Position numbers and translations under genes: made by a program. From Nitrospira sp. CG24C (GTDB lineage Bacteria; Nitrospirota; Nitrospiria; Nitrospirales; Nitrospiraceae): DNA of 64,000 nt. The number at the start of each line of letters is the position of its first letter. Position 1 is the first letter of the stretch. Under the pieces are notes generated by a model. The model saw only the letters and a list, made by a program, of their open reading frames with translations. It had not been told where the DNA came from and ran no database searches. The stretch is from assembly GCA_002869885.2 (NCBI GenBank), contig NEWR02000017.1, forward strand, positions 185,997 through 249,996. The letters are read 5' to 3'. Positions 26,266 to 35,062 of the stretch are shown here, piece by piece.

Positions 26266-26907
26266 ATGCAAGCCTTTACGACACTCACGGGGTTAGTGGC
26301 CCCATTAGACCGGGTCAATGTCGATACCGACCAAATCATCCCGAAGCAATTTCTCAAGACGATCAAGCGGACGGGGCTCCGCGAAGGATTATTCTACGAT
26401 TGGCGCAAGCAGAAAGACGGGTCACAGGATCCGATGTTTTTTTTGAATCAACCGCGCTTCCTAGGCGCGACAATTCTGTTGACGCGCGATAACTTTGGCT
26501 GTGGATCGTCGCGTGAACATGCCCCCTGGGCACTCCTCGACCAGGGTTTCCGTTGTGTCATCGCGCCGAGCTTCGCCGACATCTTTTACAACAACTGCTT
26601 CCAAAACGGCATCTTGCCTGTGGTATTGAAGGCCGATGAAGTTCTGGCCATGATGAACGACGTCCTTGCGACGCCCGGATACCAGCTGACCGTGGACCTC
26701 GGGAAACAAATGGTGGCCAGCCCGAACGGCACCAGCGCTCGCTTCGAGATCGATCCTTTCAGAAAAGACTGTTTGTATCGCGGTCTCGACGCCATCGGCT
26801 TGACGTTGCAACACGAGACCGCCATTACCTCCTACGAGGCTCGACGAAAGTCCGAGGCCCCCTGGTTATTCACGGATCTTCACCAGAACATTGGGAAAGC
26901 TCGATGA
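26266..26907 (+). CDS. leuD: 3-isopropylmalate dehydratase, small subunit
   Basis: A 213-residue swivel domain of the LeuCD enzyme. It starts [38 protein letters not shown] and carries [20 protein letters not shown] and [17 protein letters not shown], the standard LeuD motifs. The ribosome site (CGAGGAATTT) lies at the edge of the preceding hairpin. The stop overlaps the start of the next gene (ATGA). Confidence 0.97.
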   Translation: MQAFTTLTGLVAPLDRVNVDTDQIIPKQFLKTIKRTGLREGLFYDWRKQKDGSQDPMFFLNQPRFLGATILLTRDNFGCGSSREHAPWALLDQGFRCVIAPSFADIFYNNCFQNGILPVVLKADEVLAMMNDVLATPGYQLTVDLGKQMVASPNGTSARFEIDPFRKDCLYRGLDAIGLTLQHETAITSYEARRKSEAPWLFTDLHQNIGKAR

Positions 26908-27248
26908 TAAAGCTGTTTGTACTATTCCTGTTCTTCATCGGCGCGGCCTATCTGCTCATCGCCTTCAACTACAGCTATTCCGACGGTAGTCGAGCCGGCT
27001 ACATTCAGAAGTTTTCCAACAAAGGGTGGGTCTGCAAGACCCACGAGGGCGAGTTGGCGATGACCACCGTGCCAGGGCTCGCGCCGGTGCTCTGGCCGTT
27101 CACCGTCTCGGATGACAAGGTCGCATCACAAATCTCGCAGATGATGGGGAAACGGTTGGTGCTTCACTATAAAGAGCACCGGTACCTGCCGACGACCTGC
27201 TTCGGGGAGACCGCCTACTTTGTCGATCGTGTCGAGGTCGCTGAATAA
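26904..27248 (+). CDS. Small membrane-anchored hypothetical protein behind leuD
   Basis: A 114-residue protein with one N-terminal helix ([20 protein letters not shown]) and an outside or cytoplasmic domain with [31 protein letters not shown]. The segment SxGxRAGxxxKFSxKGxxxKTxEGEL is found in small proteins of several phyla whose function is unknown and which are sometimes misnamed. It is translationally coupled to leuD by ATGA but has no evident role in leucine synthesis. Confidence 0.78.
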   Translation: MIKLFVLFLFFIGAAYLLIAFNYSYSDGSRAGYIQKFSNKGWVCKTHEGELAMTTVPGLAPVLWPFTVSDDKVASQISQMMGKRLVLHYKEHRYLPTTCFGETAYFVDRVEVAE

Positions 27249-27314
27249 GCTCTCTCCTTTTGGCCTCCCCTGCCAGCACGCCCAAGCGCCTACCTCGCTC
27301 TATTCCCAGAAGTC

Positions 27315-27887
27315 TCACGGCTGATTCACATTCATACCGTCACGGACACACCAACTTTGCACGCTGTGGGCCCAGTTGATGAAGGTCGCGCCGCCGCCCA
27401 ATCCGAAATGCACGGCCCACGAACCCCTGGCATCCTCATCGACCCTCGTCGCCGACCAATAAACAGTCGATTGGATGGTCAGAAACGGATGGCCCGGCGG
27501 AAGAGTCGGACCAGGCGGAGCGATAGAGGTATCCACCAGACTCGTCAGCTCTTGGAGTGACGGAAGCCGCCAGCCTTTCTGCCCCCCGACATTCTTCTCA
27601 ATGCAGGTACGGCGGGCCGCAATCCATCTGGCGCTCGTCATCTGTGGTGACCTCTCCCAGATCAGGCCAGTTTCTTTATCCAACACCGCCTCGTTGTTAA
27701 AAGCCGGCAGGATGACAAACCGCTGGGCTGTCGGCAGAGGCTTACCCTGGCCATGGATAACGCCCGGCAGATCGGCCGGCACTCCTTGTGCGCCCGCTTG
27801 CGCCTCTCTACCACCACAAACTGCTAGGAACAGTCCACCCAGCACCAGCCCACTGATCATGACGGTGAGAATTCGTCGTCTCCTCAT
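27315..27887 (-). CDS. Exported DUF1566 (Lcl C-terminal-like) protein
   Basis: A 190-residue exported protein. Its signal segment is MRRRRILTVMISGLVLGGLFLAVCGG, where the Cys makes a lipoprotein possible though the lipobox is weak. The DUF1566 domain follows: AVLDKETGLIWERSPQMTSARWIAARRTCIEKNVGGQKGWRLPSLQELTSLVD to STVYWSATRVDEDARGSWAVHFGLGGGATFINWAHSVQSWCVRDG. The family is found in surface and exported proteins. The ATG at 27887 precedes the signal and is preferred to a start at 27962. It is adjacent to corA on the same strand. Confidence 0.82.
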   Translation of the reverse strand: MRRRRILTVMISGLVLGGLFLAVCGGREAQAGAQGVPADLPGVIHGQGKPLPTAQRFVILPAFNNEAVLDKETGLIWERSPQMTSARWIAARRTCIEKNVGGQKGWRLPSLQELTSLVDTSIAPPGPTLPPGHPFLTIQSTVYWSATRVDEDARGSWAVHFGLGGGATFINWAHSVQSWCVRDGMNVNQP

Positions 27888-27921
27888 CACTTTCTCTTTT
27901 AGCCAACATTGTTCATGCGGG

Positions 27922-28977
27922 CTAGATCCACTTCTTACTTTTGAAAAATCCCAGCATGGCAATCACGATCGCCACCATCAGCCCGAGTACCAGCGGGTAG
28001 CCCCATTCCCATTTCAGTTCCGGCATGTGCTCGAAATTCATCCCATAGATACCGACGATGAAGGTTAGCGGCATGAAGATCGTCGTAATGATCGTTAGAA
28101 CTTTCATGACGGCATTCAGCCGATAGCTAATGCTCGACAGATAGATATCGAGACCGGCCGAGACCATTTCACGAAGCGTCTCGATGGTATCCACGATTTG
28201 AACCACATGATCGTATACATCACGGAAGAATATCTTGGTCGACTCTTGCAAGAAGGGGCTTTCCGATCGGGAGAGATTGTTCGCCGCTTCACGGAGGGGC
28301 CACACCGCCCGCCGCAGAAACAGCAACTGCCGTTTGAGCGCATGAATCTGGCGCAGCGTCTCCGGCTTCGGATGACTGACCACGAGATCTTGCAACACTT
28401 CGATTTTCTCGCCTAACACCTCCAACACCTCGAAATATCGATCGACAACGGCGTCGACCAGCGCATGGAGCAGATAGTCCGCCCCGGACTGCCGCAAGCG
28501 GCCCTTGCCACCACGAAGACGATCCCGCACCGATGTGAAGACGTCGGCCCCGTTTTCCTGAAAGGATAGGACAAAGTTCGGTCCGAGAACCAGACTCACC
28601 TGTTCGACGATGATCTCCTGCCGGTCAGTGACCGAGAGCATCTTCATGACGAGGAACAAGCAGGTCTCGTAGTCTTCGAGCTTCGGCCGCTGATCGGTGT
28701 TGGCAATGTCTTCGAGGAGAAGGGGATGGAGCTTGAACTGCTTCCCGAACGATTCCAGAACATCCATCTTGTGGACGCCCCCAACATCCACCCAGGTGAT
28801 GGACTCATCGGTCGGTGGTGCAAGCCCTTCGACCGACAAATCTGAGCGTTCGTCGCAACGGCTACCCGCGTAGTTAAAGGATGTGATCGTCACCTTGTCC
28901 GGTTTTTTTTCGCCGATATGGACAAGCGTGCCCGGGGGGAGCCCCGTCTTTCTGGATCGTTTCTGGACCAGCTTCAT
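27922..28977 (-). CDS. corA: CorA-type magnesium/cobalt transporter
   Basis: A 351-residue 2-TM-GxN channel protein. A long cytoplasmic alpha/beta funnel (residues 1-285) has SITWVDVGGVHKMDVLESFGKQFKLHPLLLEDI and the coiled helix with NLSRSESPFLQESTKIFFRDVYDHVVQI. The last two helices flank the YGMNFEHMPELKW selectivity loop (GMN). It carries Mg(II) across the inner membrane. The ATG at 28977 follows a Met that fits the CorA start; an extension to 29112 does not. Its TAG stop lies in a CTAGCCCGCATGAACAATG motif copy. Confidence 0.93.
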   Translation of the reverse strand: MKLVQKRSRKTGLPPGTLVHIGEKKPDKVTITSFNYAGSRCDERSDLSVEGLAPPTDESITWVDVGGVHKMDVLESFGKQFKLHPLLLEDIANTDQRPKLEDYETCLFLVMKMLSVTDRQEIIVEQVSLVLGPNFVLSFQENGADVFTSVRDRLRGGKGRLRQSGADYLLHALVDAVVDRYFEVLEVLGEKIEVLQDLVVSHPKPETLRQIHALKRQLLFLRRAVWPLREAANNLSRSESPFLQESTKIFFRDVYDHVVQIVDTIETLREMVSAGLDIYLSSISYRLNAVMKVLTIITTIFMPLTFIVGIYGMNFEHMPELKWEWGYPLVLGLMVAIVIAMLGFFKSKKWI

Positions 28978-29105
28978 GGTAGAGACCTCGCAATATCCCC
29001 TGCTTGTACGCAGGTTCTCTGCGATGGTCAAGTGGACCGTCTCGCTGGTCGCCAGGATGCCGTCTTTCTTCTTTGCCGATCCTGCAAGACCTGCTACTCT
29101 TCCAA

Positions 29106-29367
29106 CCCACATTATTCACGAGGGTTCGTGACGAAACCGCTGAGACGCCACGCGAGACGGGCGCGCGGAACCGCGAAGGAAGGAGGCATACTTGACACAG
29201 TATGTTGACTGACTGAGCGGCGAGCCCGCCCGCCGTCAGGTACGTCGCCACCGCGCTTGCGAGGTCGAGCGCCCTTTGTATGATCCTGGCGCGAAGAAAG
29301 AATACCGCAATGAGTTCTGATTTTCGGACTCGGCGGTTGCAGGAGAAGCCTTCGTGAATCATGCGGG
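29106..29367. mobile_element. MITE-like element with 35-base imperfect terminal inverted repeats
   Basis: The left end 29106-29140 (CCCACATTATTCACGAGGGTT and on) and the inverted right end 29333-29367 (CCCGCATGATTCACGAAGGC and on) agree at roughly 24 of 35 positions, both closing with AACCGC. The 262-base unit has no transposase frame. Solitary copies of the end motif occur at 14652, 17065, 27907 and 46356. The stretch 28978-29105 before it holds nothing I can identify. Target-site duplications were not clear. Confidence 0.6.
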
Positions 29368-29394
29368 CTAAGTCCATTCTACGAGGCATACAAC

Positions 29395-30198
29395 ATGGAA
29401 CGAGAATTGGCAACGCTGGTCGACGCGGTTCAGAAGGCCGGCGCGAGGGTGCGTGAACTGGTCAGGGTTGGGTTCGAAGTGCAGACGAAACCGGATCGTT
29501 CGCCGGTCACCACTGTGGATTACGAGGTCGATCGCGTCCTGCATGAGATGCAGCGCCGGGAGTTTCCACAAGATGGATGGCTCTCAGAAGAGTCTCCTGA
29601 CGATCCGGCTCGACTCACCAACCGGCGCGTCTGGATTGTAGACCCCATCGACGGCACAAAGGCCTTAGTAAATCGGATGCCGGAGTTCTGCATTTCTGCC
29701 GCGTTGATTGAACGAGGCGCACCGATTGTCGCCGCGATCCTCAATCCCTCGACCGACGAACTCTTCACGGCAGTGCGCGGCGGCGGACTGTTCTTGAATG
29801 GCGCGCGCGTCACCCCCTCACCCGGTCGTGACGTCAATCCCGTCATTATGGTCAGTGCGTGGGAACTCCGGAGCGGCCGATGGTCGGCGCTCGCCGAGAC
29901 TGCTCGGTGCCACCCCATGTACTCCATTGCCAACGCCCTGGCCCTGGTCGCCGCCGGTCGCGTCCAAGCGACTTTCACCATCGAGCCGGAGAACGAATGG
30001 GATCTTGCGGCCGGAGTCTTGCTCGTCGAAGAAAGTGGCGGCGCCATCAGCGACGCGGTGGGGAATCCCTTCGTCTTCAATCAGCCGATACCAAGGTTTC
30101 GTGGCGTCATCGCTGTCGCCGCCTCAACCGACAGAGATCTGCGCGCCGACCTCCAGACCCATGCCGCACGGGCCTGCTCGCATCCAGAACAGAAATGA
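29395..30198 (+). CDS. Inositol monophosphatase-family phosphatase (CysQ/SuhB-like)
   Basis: A 267-residue Mg-dependent, Li-sensitive phosphatase. Motifs are GFEVQTKPDRSPVTTVDYEVDRVL (metal-ligand region), WLSEESPDD (Glu of the metal site), WIVDPIDGTKALVNRMPEFC (the DPIDGT signature) and the C-terminal ENEWDLAAGVLLVEESGG with the third metal Asp. Its substrate may be 3'-phosphoadenosine 5'-phosphate or an inositol phosphate; sequence alone does not decide. It follows the MITE-like element directly and has no operon partner. Confidence 0.88.
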   Translation: MERELATLVDAVQKAGARVRELVRVGFEVQTKPDRSPVTTVDYEVDRVLHEMQRREFPQDGWLSEESPDDPARLTNRRVWIVDPIDGTKALVNRMPEFCISAALIERGAPIVAAILNPSTDELFTAVRGGGLFLNGARVTPSPGRDVNPVIMVSAWELRSGRWSALAETARCHPMYSIANALALVAAGRVQATFTIEPENEWDLAAGVLLVEESGGAISDAVGNPFVFNQPIPRFRGVIAVAASTDRDLRADLQTHAARACSHPEQK

Positions 30199-30295
30199 GA
30201 CCCTCTATTCCATAGTCTCACCTTTCCCCTCAAACTTGTTGCAGGCTCCTGCGTCAAATAAGTTCTCGAAGGATCACATTGCTTTTTGAAATTCG

Positions 30296-30323
30296 TTGTG
30301 AACGACGAAAATACTTCTATACT
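30296..30323 (+). promoter_or_regulatory. Sigma-70-type promoter before the PilB-like gene
   Basis: TTGTGA (30296-30301) and TATACT (30318-30323) are 16 bases apart, 70 bases before the ATG at 30394. Confidence 0.55.
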
Positions 30324-30393
30324 GATAATTGGAACGGTCGGGAGTCACCGGAACTGAAATCGTGTTCCTTCCTGGACACACGTAACAGAAACT

Positions 30394-32145
30394 ATGCAGA
30401 CGTCGTCCCAAAAAACCATCGAACCACATGCTTACGACCCCTTAATCCAAGGGGGGTTCATCCTCCAGGCGGATTTCGTGAAAGCTGTTAAGGAGTCCGT
30501 GAGGGGATCAACCGACTTGGAAGGTTTGCTTCTCGGAAGATACCGAATCCCGAAAGCCGTGCTCGGAAAGACTTTGAGTACCTTCTTCGACTGCCCCTAT
30601 ATTCCTTACGACGGACGAACCCTGGCCGATCCCCAACTCCTCAATAATCTGAGCCACGATTACCTCCGCAGACACCATTGGCTCCCGTTGAAGCAACAGG
30701 GTGATATTCTGGATGTCCTGATCGACAACCCCCATGATCTCGATAGAGGTCATGACATCCGACGTTCCTTCCCTGGTCTGACGATACGGTTTGCCCTGGG
30801 TCTTCGGTGTGACATCGAGCGGTTTCTCAGCGCCACGATCGGAGACGCCGACAGTGGGTCCATTGCGGATACATTGGGCGAGCTGGTCAACGACGCTCAC
30901 CAGGAGCAGTCTTTCGACATCGAATCTGACGGCATTGACGAGAACGATTCCGCGATCGTACGGCTCGCGAATCAGATTATTGCCGAGGCATACAAGCACG
31001 AGGCGTCTGACATCCATGTCGAACCCTACTCGGATCGCAAGGAAACAGCGATCCGTTTTCGCGTGGATGGTACCTGTTCCACCTATATGCGGATTCCCGC
31101 GATTTATCGCCGAGCCTTGGTGTCCCGTATCAAGATCATGTCCAACCTGGATATTGCTGAACGCCGGAAACCACAGGACGGGAAGATCCGATTCAAGCTG
31201 AACCAGGATAGGGAAATCGAACTGCGCGTGGCCACCGTGCCGACCGCCGGTAACAATGAAGACATTGTCATGCGCTTGCTCACGGCGAGAGAGCCCCTTC
31301 CTCTCGAGGCCATGGAGTTTGCTCCGGCCACGCTCAAAGCGCTCCTGGAAATCGCCGAGAAACCGCACGGTATCATCTTGTGCGTAGGCCCGACCGGATC
31401 CGGAAAGACGACGACCCTGCATGCCCTGCTTCGTCATATCAATACAGACGAACGGAAAATCTGGACGGCGGAAGATCCTATCGAGATCACCCAGGATGGC
31501 CTTCGGCAAGTGCAGGTCCATCCAAAAATTGGGTTTACCTTTGTCTCCGCCATGCGGTCGTTCTTACGAGCCGACCCTGATGTCATCATGATCGGTGAGA
31601 TGCGGGATAAGGAAACTGCCGATGTGGCTATCGAGGCCTCGCTGACCGGACACCTGGTCTTGAGCACCTTGCACACGAACGGGGCGGTCGAGACTGTAAT
31701 CCGTCTCCTCGACCTGGGATGCGACTCCTTCAACTTTGCCGATGCCATGCAGGGGGTGATCGCTAAACGCCTCTGCAAACGGATCTGCGTCAATTGTAAA
31801 GAGCCGTACCATCCAACGGCGCAGGAGTACGACAAACTGGCTCATTGGTACGGTATACAGGCCTGGGACATGCTCGGAGTGGGCTATCGCGAGGACTTCC
31901 AGCTCTATCGAGGGCGTGGCTGCGATGCCTGCAGCCAGACAGGCCTCAAGGGTCGGGTCGCCTTACACGAACTCCTATGTGGATCGGATGAAATGCGAAA
32001 CCTGATCCAGAACCGCGCCAAAACGACAGAGATGCAGTGCCTGGCCGAGAAGGAAGGGATGGTGACACTCGTGCAGGACGGAATTCAAAAAATACTCGCC
32101 GGCTTGACCACCTATGAGCAAGTCAGAACAGTTGCCATGAGGTAG
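30394..32145 (+). CDS. Type II secretion/type IV pilus-type ATPase (PilB/GspE family)
   Basis: A 583-residue traffic ATPase. The N-terminal GspE-N/MshE-type domain covers residues 1-160 (LLLGRYRIPKAVLGKTLSTFFDCPYIPYDGR). The motor has HVEPYSDRKETAIRFRVDG, Walker A GPTGSGKTTT (Lys338), the Asp box (IWTAEDPIEI), Walker B-like VIMIGEMRD, and His box (LSTLHTN). Two Cys pairs (CVNC, CDAC) form the usual zinc site. The MshE-like N-domain may bind c-di-GMP in relatives. It stands alone, with no pilC, pilT or gspF nearby, and is followed by a convergent PilZ gene. Confidence 0.9.
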   Translation: MQTSSQKTIEPHAYDPLIQGGFILQADFVKAVKESVRGSTDLEGLLLGRYRIPKAVLGKTLSTFFDCPYIPYDGRTLADPQLLNNLSHDYLRRHHWLPLKQQGDILDVLIDNPHDLDRGHDIRRSFPGLTIRFALGLRCDIERFLSATIGDADSGSIADTLGELVNDAHQEQSFDIESDGIDENDSAIVRLANQIIAEAYKHEASDIHVEPYSDRKETAIRFRVDGTCSTYMRIPAIYRRALVSRIKIMSNLDIAERRKPQDGKIRFKLNQDREIELRVATVPTAGNNEDIVMRLLTAREPLPLEAMEFAPATLKALLEIAEKPHGIILCVGPTGSGKTTTLHALLRHINTDERKIWTAEDPIEITQDGLRQVQVHPKIGFTFVSAMRSFLRADPDVIMIGEMRDKETADVAIEASLTGHLVLSTLHTNGAVETVIRLLDLGCDSFNFADAMQGVIAKRLCKRICVNCKEPYHPTAQEYDKLAHWYGIQAWDMLGVGYREDFQLYRGRGCDACSQTGLKGRVALHELLCGSDEMRNLIQNRAKTTEMQCLAEKEGMVTLVQDGIQKILAGLTTYEQVRTVAMR

Positions 32146-32174
32146 CCGCTAGGGTCTCATCGCAGATGCCTCAT

Positions 32175-32489
32175 TCAGCTCGTTGATTCCAGCGCCTTCA
32201 CGAACTGCTTCAGCCGCTCTCTTTCTTCAGGGCGAATCTTGATAAACTCAACACCGAACCTTCTCGCGGAAGCCCACCGGACTGCTGCCAGATCGACCAG
32301 GATCGGCTCCTCTCGCTCTCGGAGTTGCATCGTCAATTGCAGATAGACTCCAAGGCCAGCGACGGCGTCCGACGTGATGGCGCAGCCCTCCGCCGTCACA
32401 TTCAAAATTGTGCCCCCGTCGGAAAGCTGGTCTCCACTGAACGACACGGGAAGTTGCACCGCGAATCGGGTATGCTTGCGTCCTTCCAT
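32175..32489 (-). CDS. Stand-alone PilZ-domain protein
   Basis: A 104-residue single PilZ domain with RKHTRF (RxxxR) in the first ten residues and NVTAEGC in place of the D/NxSxxG motif (Thr for Ser is tolerated in some members). A short C-terminal helix follows. It is a candidate c-di-GMP receptor, convergent with the PilB-like ATPase gene. A functional link between the two is only suggested by position. Confidence 0.83.
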   Translation of the reverse strand: MEGRKHTRFAVQLPVSFSGDQLSDGGTILNVTAEGCAITSDAVAGLGVYLQLTMQLREREEPILVDLAAVRWASARRFGVEFIKIRPEERERLKQFVKALESTS

Positions 32490-32620
32490 AAGGTTCCCTG
32501 CCGATCATCGGCTATGGCGCGAGAAGCTTCTCACGATGCCGACGACATCTCTCTGCTTCGGAATAATCTGTCGAGAACTGGATCGTAATTCCACCATCTC
32601 GATCATTCGCATTCTAACAG

Positions 32621-32643
32621 GGTCATGAAAAAGTCCGCCAGTT
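32621..32643 (+). repeat. Partial copy of the GATGCTGAAAAAGTCC motif
   Basis: GGTCATGAAAAAGTCCGCCA followed by GTT lies between the PilZ gene and the aminotransferase gene. The CTAGCAG part is missing. Confidence 0.5.
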
Positions 32644-32674
32644 GAAAGATCACGGCTGAGATCGAAAGCGTATG

Positions 32675-33832
32675 CTAGGCAAGCCGCGCAAGCCTCCGGC
32701 AAGCGTCGTCGATATCGGAATCGATTTTCGCATAGCTGAATCGAATGAACTGTTTCCCCTCAGCCCCGGAGAAGAAGGCTTCCCCCGGCACGCCGGCCAA
32801 GCCGATCGTCTCAAGAAGAAACATTGCTCGTGCTTTTCCCGTTGTGCCAGGCAGGCGCGACGCATCGGCCAGCACATAGTATGCGCCTCGCGGAATCGAC
32901 GGTGTCAGACCGGCCTTCGCCAAGGCCTGGCAGAACCGATCGCGTTTCTGTTGATAGTCGCGCGCCAGATCGCGGTAGAACGAGTCCGGGAGTTCCTGGA
33001 TACCCGCCGCCACCCCCGCCTGCAACGGCGTCGGGGCACAGACATAGAGCAGGTCGTTCATGGCGCCGATCGCCTGAGCCCACCTCGCTGCAGCGACGCT
33101 GTAACCAATGCGCCAGCCGGTGATGCTAAAAGTCTTGGAGTAGCCGCCGAGAGTAATCGTGCGGTCGGCCATGCCCGGCAGAGTTGCAAGGCTCACATGG
33201 GTACGGCCGTCATATAGAAAGTATTCGTAGATTTCATCGGTAAATACGAACAGATCATGCTGTTGTGCGATCGCCGCAATACACTCCAGCTCGCTCCTGC
33301 TGAATACTTTTCCGGAAGGATTGCCGGGCGAATTCACGATGATCGCCCTGGTTCGAGGCGTGATGACGCGCTCGATATCGGCCCCGGAAAAGCTCCAATC
33401 GGGGGCTCGCATCTTCACCACAACCGGAACCGCCTCAACCGCGAGTAGCGCGCTGATGTGATACTGATAATAGGGCTCGAAGAGGACAACCTCGTCCCCG
33501 GGATCGAGCAGGGCCAGGCAGGCACAATGAAAGGCCCCGGTGGCTCCCGCACTGACTGTCACGTCTGTTTCCGGATCAGCCACAATGCCGTTGTACTGCA
33601 CGAGCTTCTTGGCGATCGCCTGCCGCAGTTCGGACAATCCATCGAATCGCGAATAGACATTCTTCCCCTGCTCCATCGCCTGCGCCGCAGCTCGAAGCAC
33701 CGTCGGTGGAACCGGCGTGTCGCAGACCCCTTGTGCCATGTTGAGGCCCTTCGCCTCGATACAGGCCTGGGTCATCGCTCGAATCTCCGAATGGGCCAAT
33801 CCGGCCATTCGTTGGTTGATGTGCCGTTTCAT
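32675..33832 (-). CDS. PLP-dependent aminotransferase, class I (aspartate aminotransferase fold)
   Basis: A 385-residue enzyme: LNMAQGVCDTPVPPTVLRAAAQAM, TVSAGATGAFHCACLALLDPGDEVVLFEPYYQYH, IIVNSPGNPSGKVFSRSEL, VFTDEIYEYFLYDGRTHVSL, and GGYSKTFSITGWRIGY with the PLP-binding Lys. It resembles the KAT/AspC subgroup acting on aspartate, glutamine or aromatic substrates; the exact amino acid is unknown. The ATG at 33832 starts MKRHINQRMAGLAHSEIRAM. It is monocistronic. Confidence 0.9.
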   Translation of the reverse strand: MKRHINQRMAGLAHSEIRAMTQACIEAKGLNMAQGVCDTPVPPTVLRAAAQAMEQGKNVYSRFDGLSELRQAIAKKLVQYNGIVADPETDVTVSAGATGAFHCACLALLDPGDEVVLFEPYYQYHISALLAVEAVPVVVKMRAPDWSFSGADIERVITPRTRAIIVNSPGNPSGKVFSRSELECIAAIAQQHDLFVFTDEIYEYFLYDGRTHVSLATLPGMADRTITLGGYSKTFSITGWRIGYSVAAARWAQAIGAMNDLLYVCAPTPLQAGVAAGIQELPDSFYRDLARDYQQKRDRFCQALAKAGLTPSIPRGAYYVLADASRLPGTTGKARAMFLLETIGLAGVPGEAFFSGAEGKQFIRFSYAKIDSDIDDACRRLARLA

Positions 33833-34145
33833 CGTCGCACTCCTCCTCGATCAAAGATTCTCTCTTGTCGCAGACCAATTCCATACAGGTCAAGCCCTCT
33901 TCTACTCAGACCGTGAAATAAGCCGATTCCGATACGATGGCCAAGTTTCAATCTCTGACCATGAAGTCGCGATAGCGGAACGTCAAGACCACCGGCTCAG
34001 GCTTGCCGTCTATTCTTTTTTAGAAGGATGACTTCGAGGGCGAGTGCGCGTGATCTCTCTACAGGAGGGTGTCAGGTAACGTCTCTTATCCAAGCGCAGA
34101 TCGGCATGGTATTCCGCATATAAGGGCCAATCTCTAGCCCATCCC
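33833..34145. other. 313-base intergenic stretch without identified features
   Basis: It lies between the start of the aminotransferase gene and the stop of the lytic transglycosylase gene, both on the minus strand. I found no convincing frame, long hairpin or copy of the dispersed motifs; it should hold the aminotransferase promoter. Confidence 0.4.
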
Positions 34146-34706
34146 TTATTTGTTATTATTCTTGAGAGAAGGTTGCGGGTGAGAACGAAACACCTCGTAG
34201 TACCGCAGCACTTTCCTTATGTAGGCACGGGTTTCTCGAATGTGCGGGACTTTGTGACCTTTGACCCGATGGACGCCGGCGTTATAGGCCGCCAGGGCCA
34301 AGGGAAGTTCGCCTTGGTAAAGGTTCAGCAGGTGCCGCAGTTGCTTCGCGCCTCCGCGGATGTTCTGGATCGGGTCGTAGACATCGTTCACACGCAACGT
34401 GGCCGCGGTAGCCGGCGTGAGTTGCATTAAACCGACTGCGCCTTTGCGAGACACGGCATGCTGGCGAAATCCAGATTCGGCCTTGATGACAGCACGTAGC
34501 AATGCAGGGTCGAGACGATATTTTTTGGCGTACCATTTGATGGCCCGATGGATTTCCTGGTTAGAATACCGAGGGTAGACACTGTCATAGTCGGGCCGCG
34601 TCGGCGTAGGGACTGCAGCAACCAGCAGACACAACAGCGCCAGCGCACAAGAGATGCGCAGCAAGCGTGAATAGAGTGGTCTGCGCCTCCCGTTGTCGAT
34701 AGCCAT
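34146..34706 (-). CDS. Lytic transglycosylase, SLT domain
   Basis: A 186-residue exported enzyme. A signal or anchor helix (RLLRISCALALLCLLVAAVP) precedes a goose-type lysozyme domain: NQEIHRAIKWYAKKYRLDPALLRAVIKAESGFRQHAVSRKGAVGLMQLTPATA (catalytic Glu in ESGF), then LPLALAAYNAGVHRVKGHKVPHIRETRAYIRKVLRYY. It cleaves glycan strands with 1,6-anhydro product. The ATG at 34706 gives a normal signal peptide; starts at 34745 (ATG) and 34766 (TTG) are possible. It is a counterpart to the MtgA and MurJ genes in this window. Confidence 0.9.
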   Translation of the reverse strand: MAIDNGRRRPLYSRLLRISCALALLCLLVAAVPTPTRPDYDSVYPRYSNQEIHRAIKWYAKKYRLDPALLRAVIKAESGFRQHAVSRKGAVGLMQLTPATAATLRVNDVYDPIQNIRGGAKQLRHLLNLYQGELPLALAAYNAGVHRVKGHKVPHIRETRAYIRKVLRYYEVFRSHPQPSLKNNNK

Positions 34707-34984
34707 GATGTGCGGTTGGATACCTGTGCGCAAAGCAGCCTCCATAAGAAGCCTGAAAAGCCTCAAGATCCATGCCGAAATGGTTCTCCGCTAACGTGCG
34801 GATAGGACAGGGGAAACGGTGGTTATGCCTTATACCGTGCTGTGGTGCGATCTGCACAGAGTGGACTTTTGGGAACTGTTGCCCCTCACGGGTGGCACAG
34901 TTCTTTCACGATGAAAACTTCTCGGAAGTTATCAATAAAAGAATCGGGAACGGCTGCGCAGGCTCAGGCGAGGCGGGTTGGCAG

Positions 34985-35062
34985 GGTTTAGCTGGTCTAT
35001 CCAGTTAGTTTGGTTCAACCAACAAACCGGATAGACCGAATAGACCAAATGAACAAGGCTGG
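34985..35062 (-). repeat. Degenerate-arm hairpin, family 2, copy 2
   Basis: It begins at the TAG stop of the gene at 35063 and has GGTCTATTCGGTCTATCC words against GGATAGACC words. The centre 35004-35023 (GTTAGTTTGGTTCAACCAAC) matches 5329-5348 at 18 of 20 positions. The remaining gap 34707-34984 holds nothing else I can identify. Confidence 0.68.
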
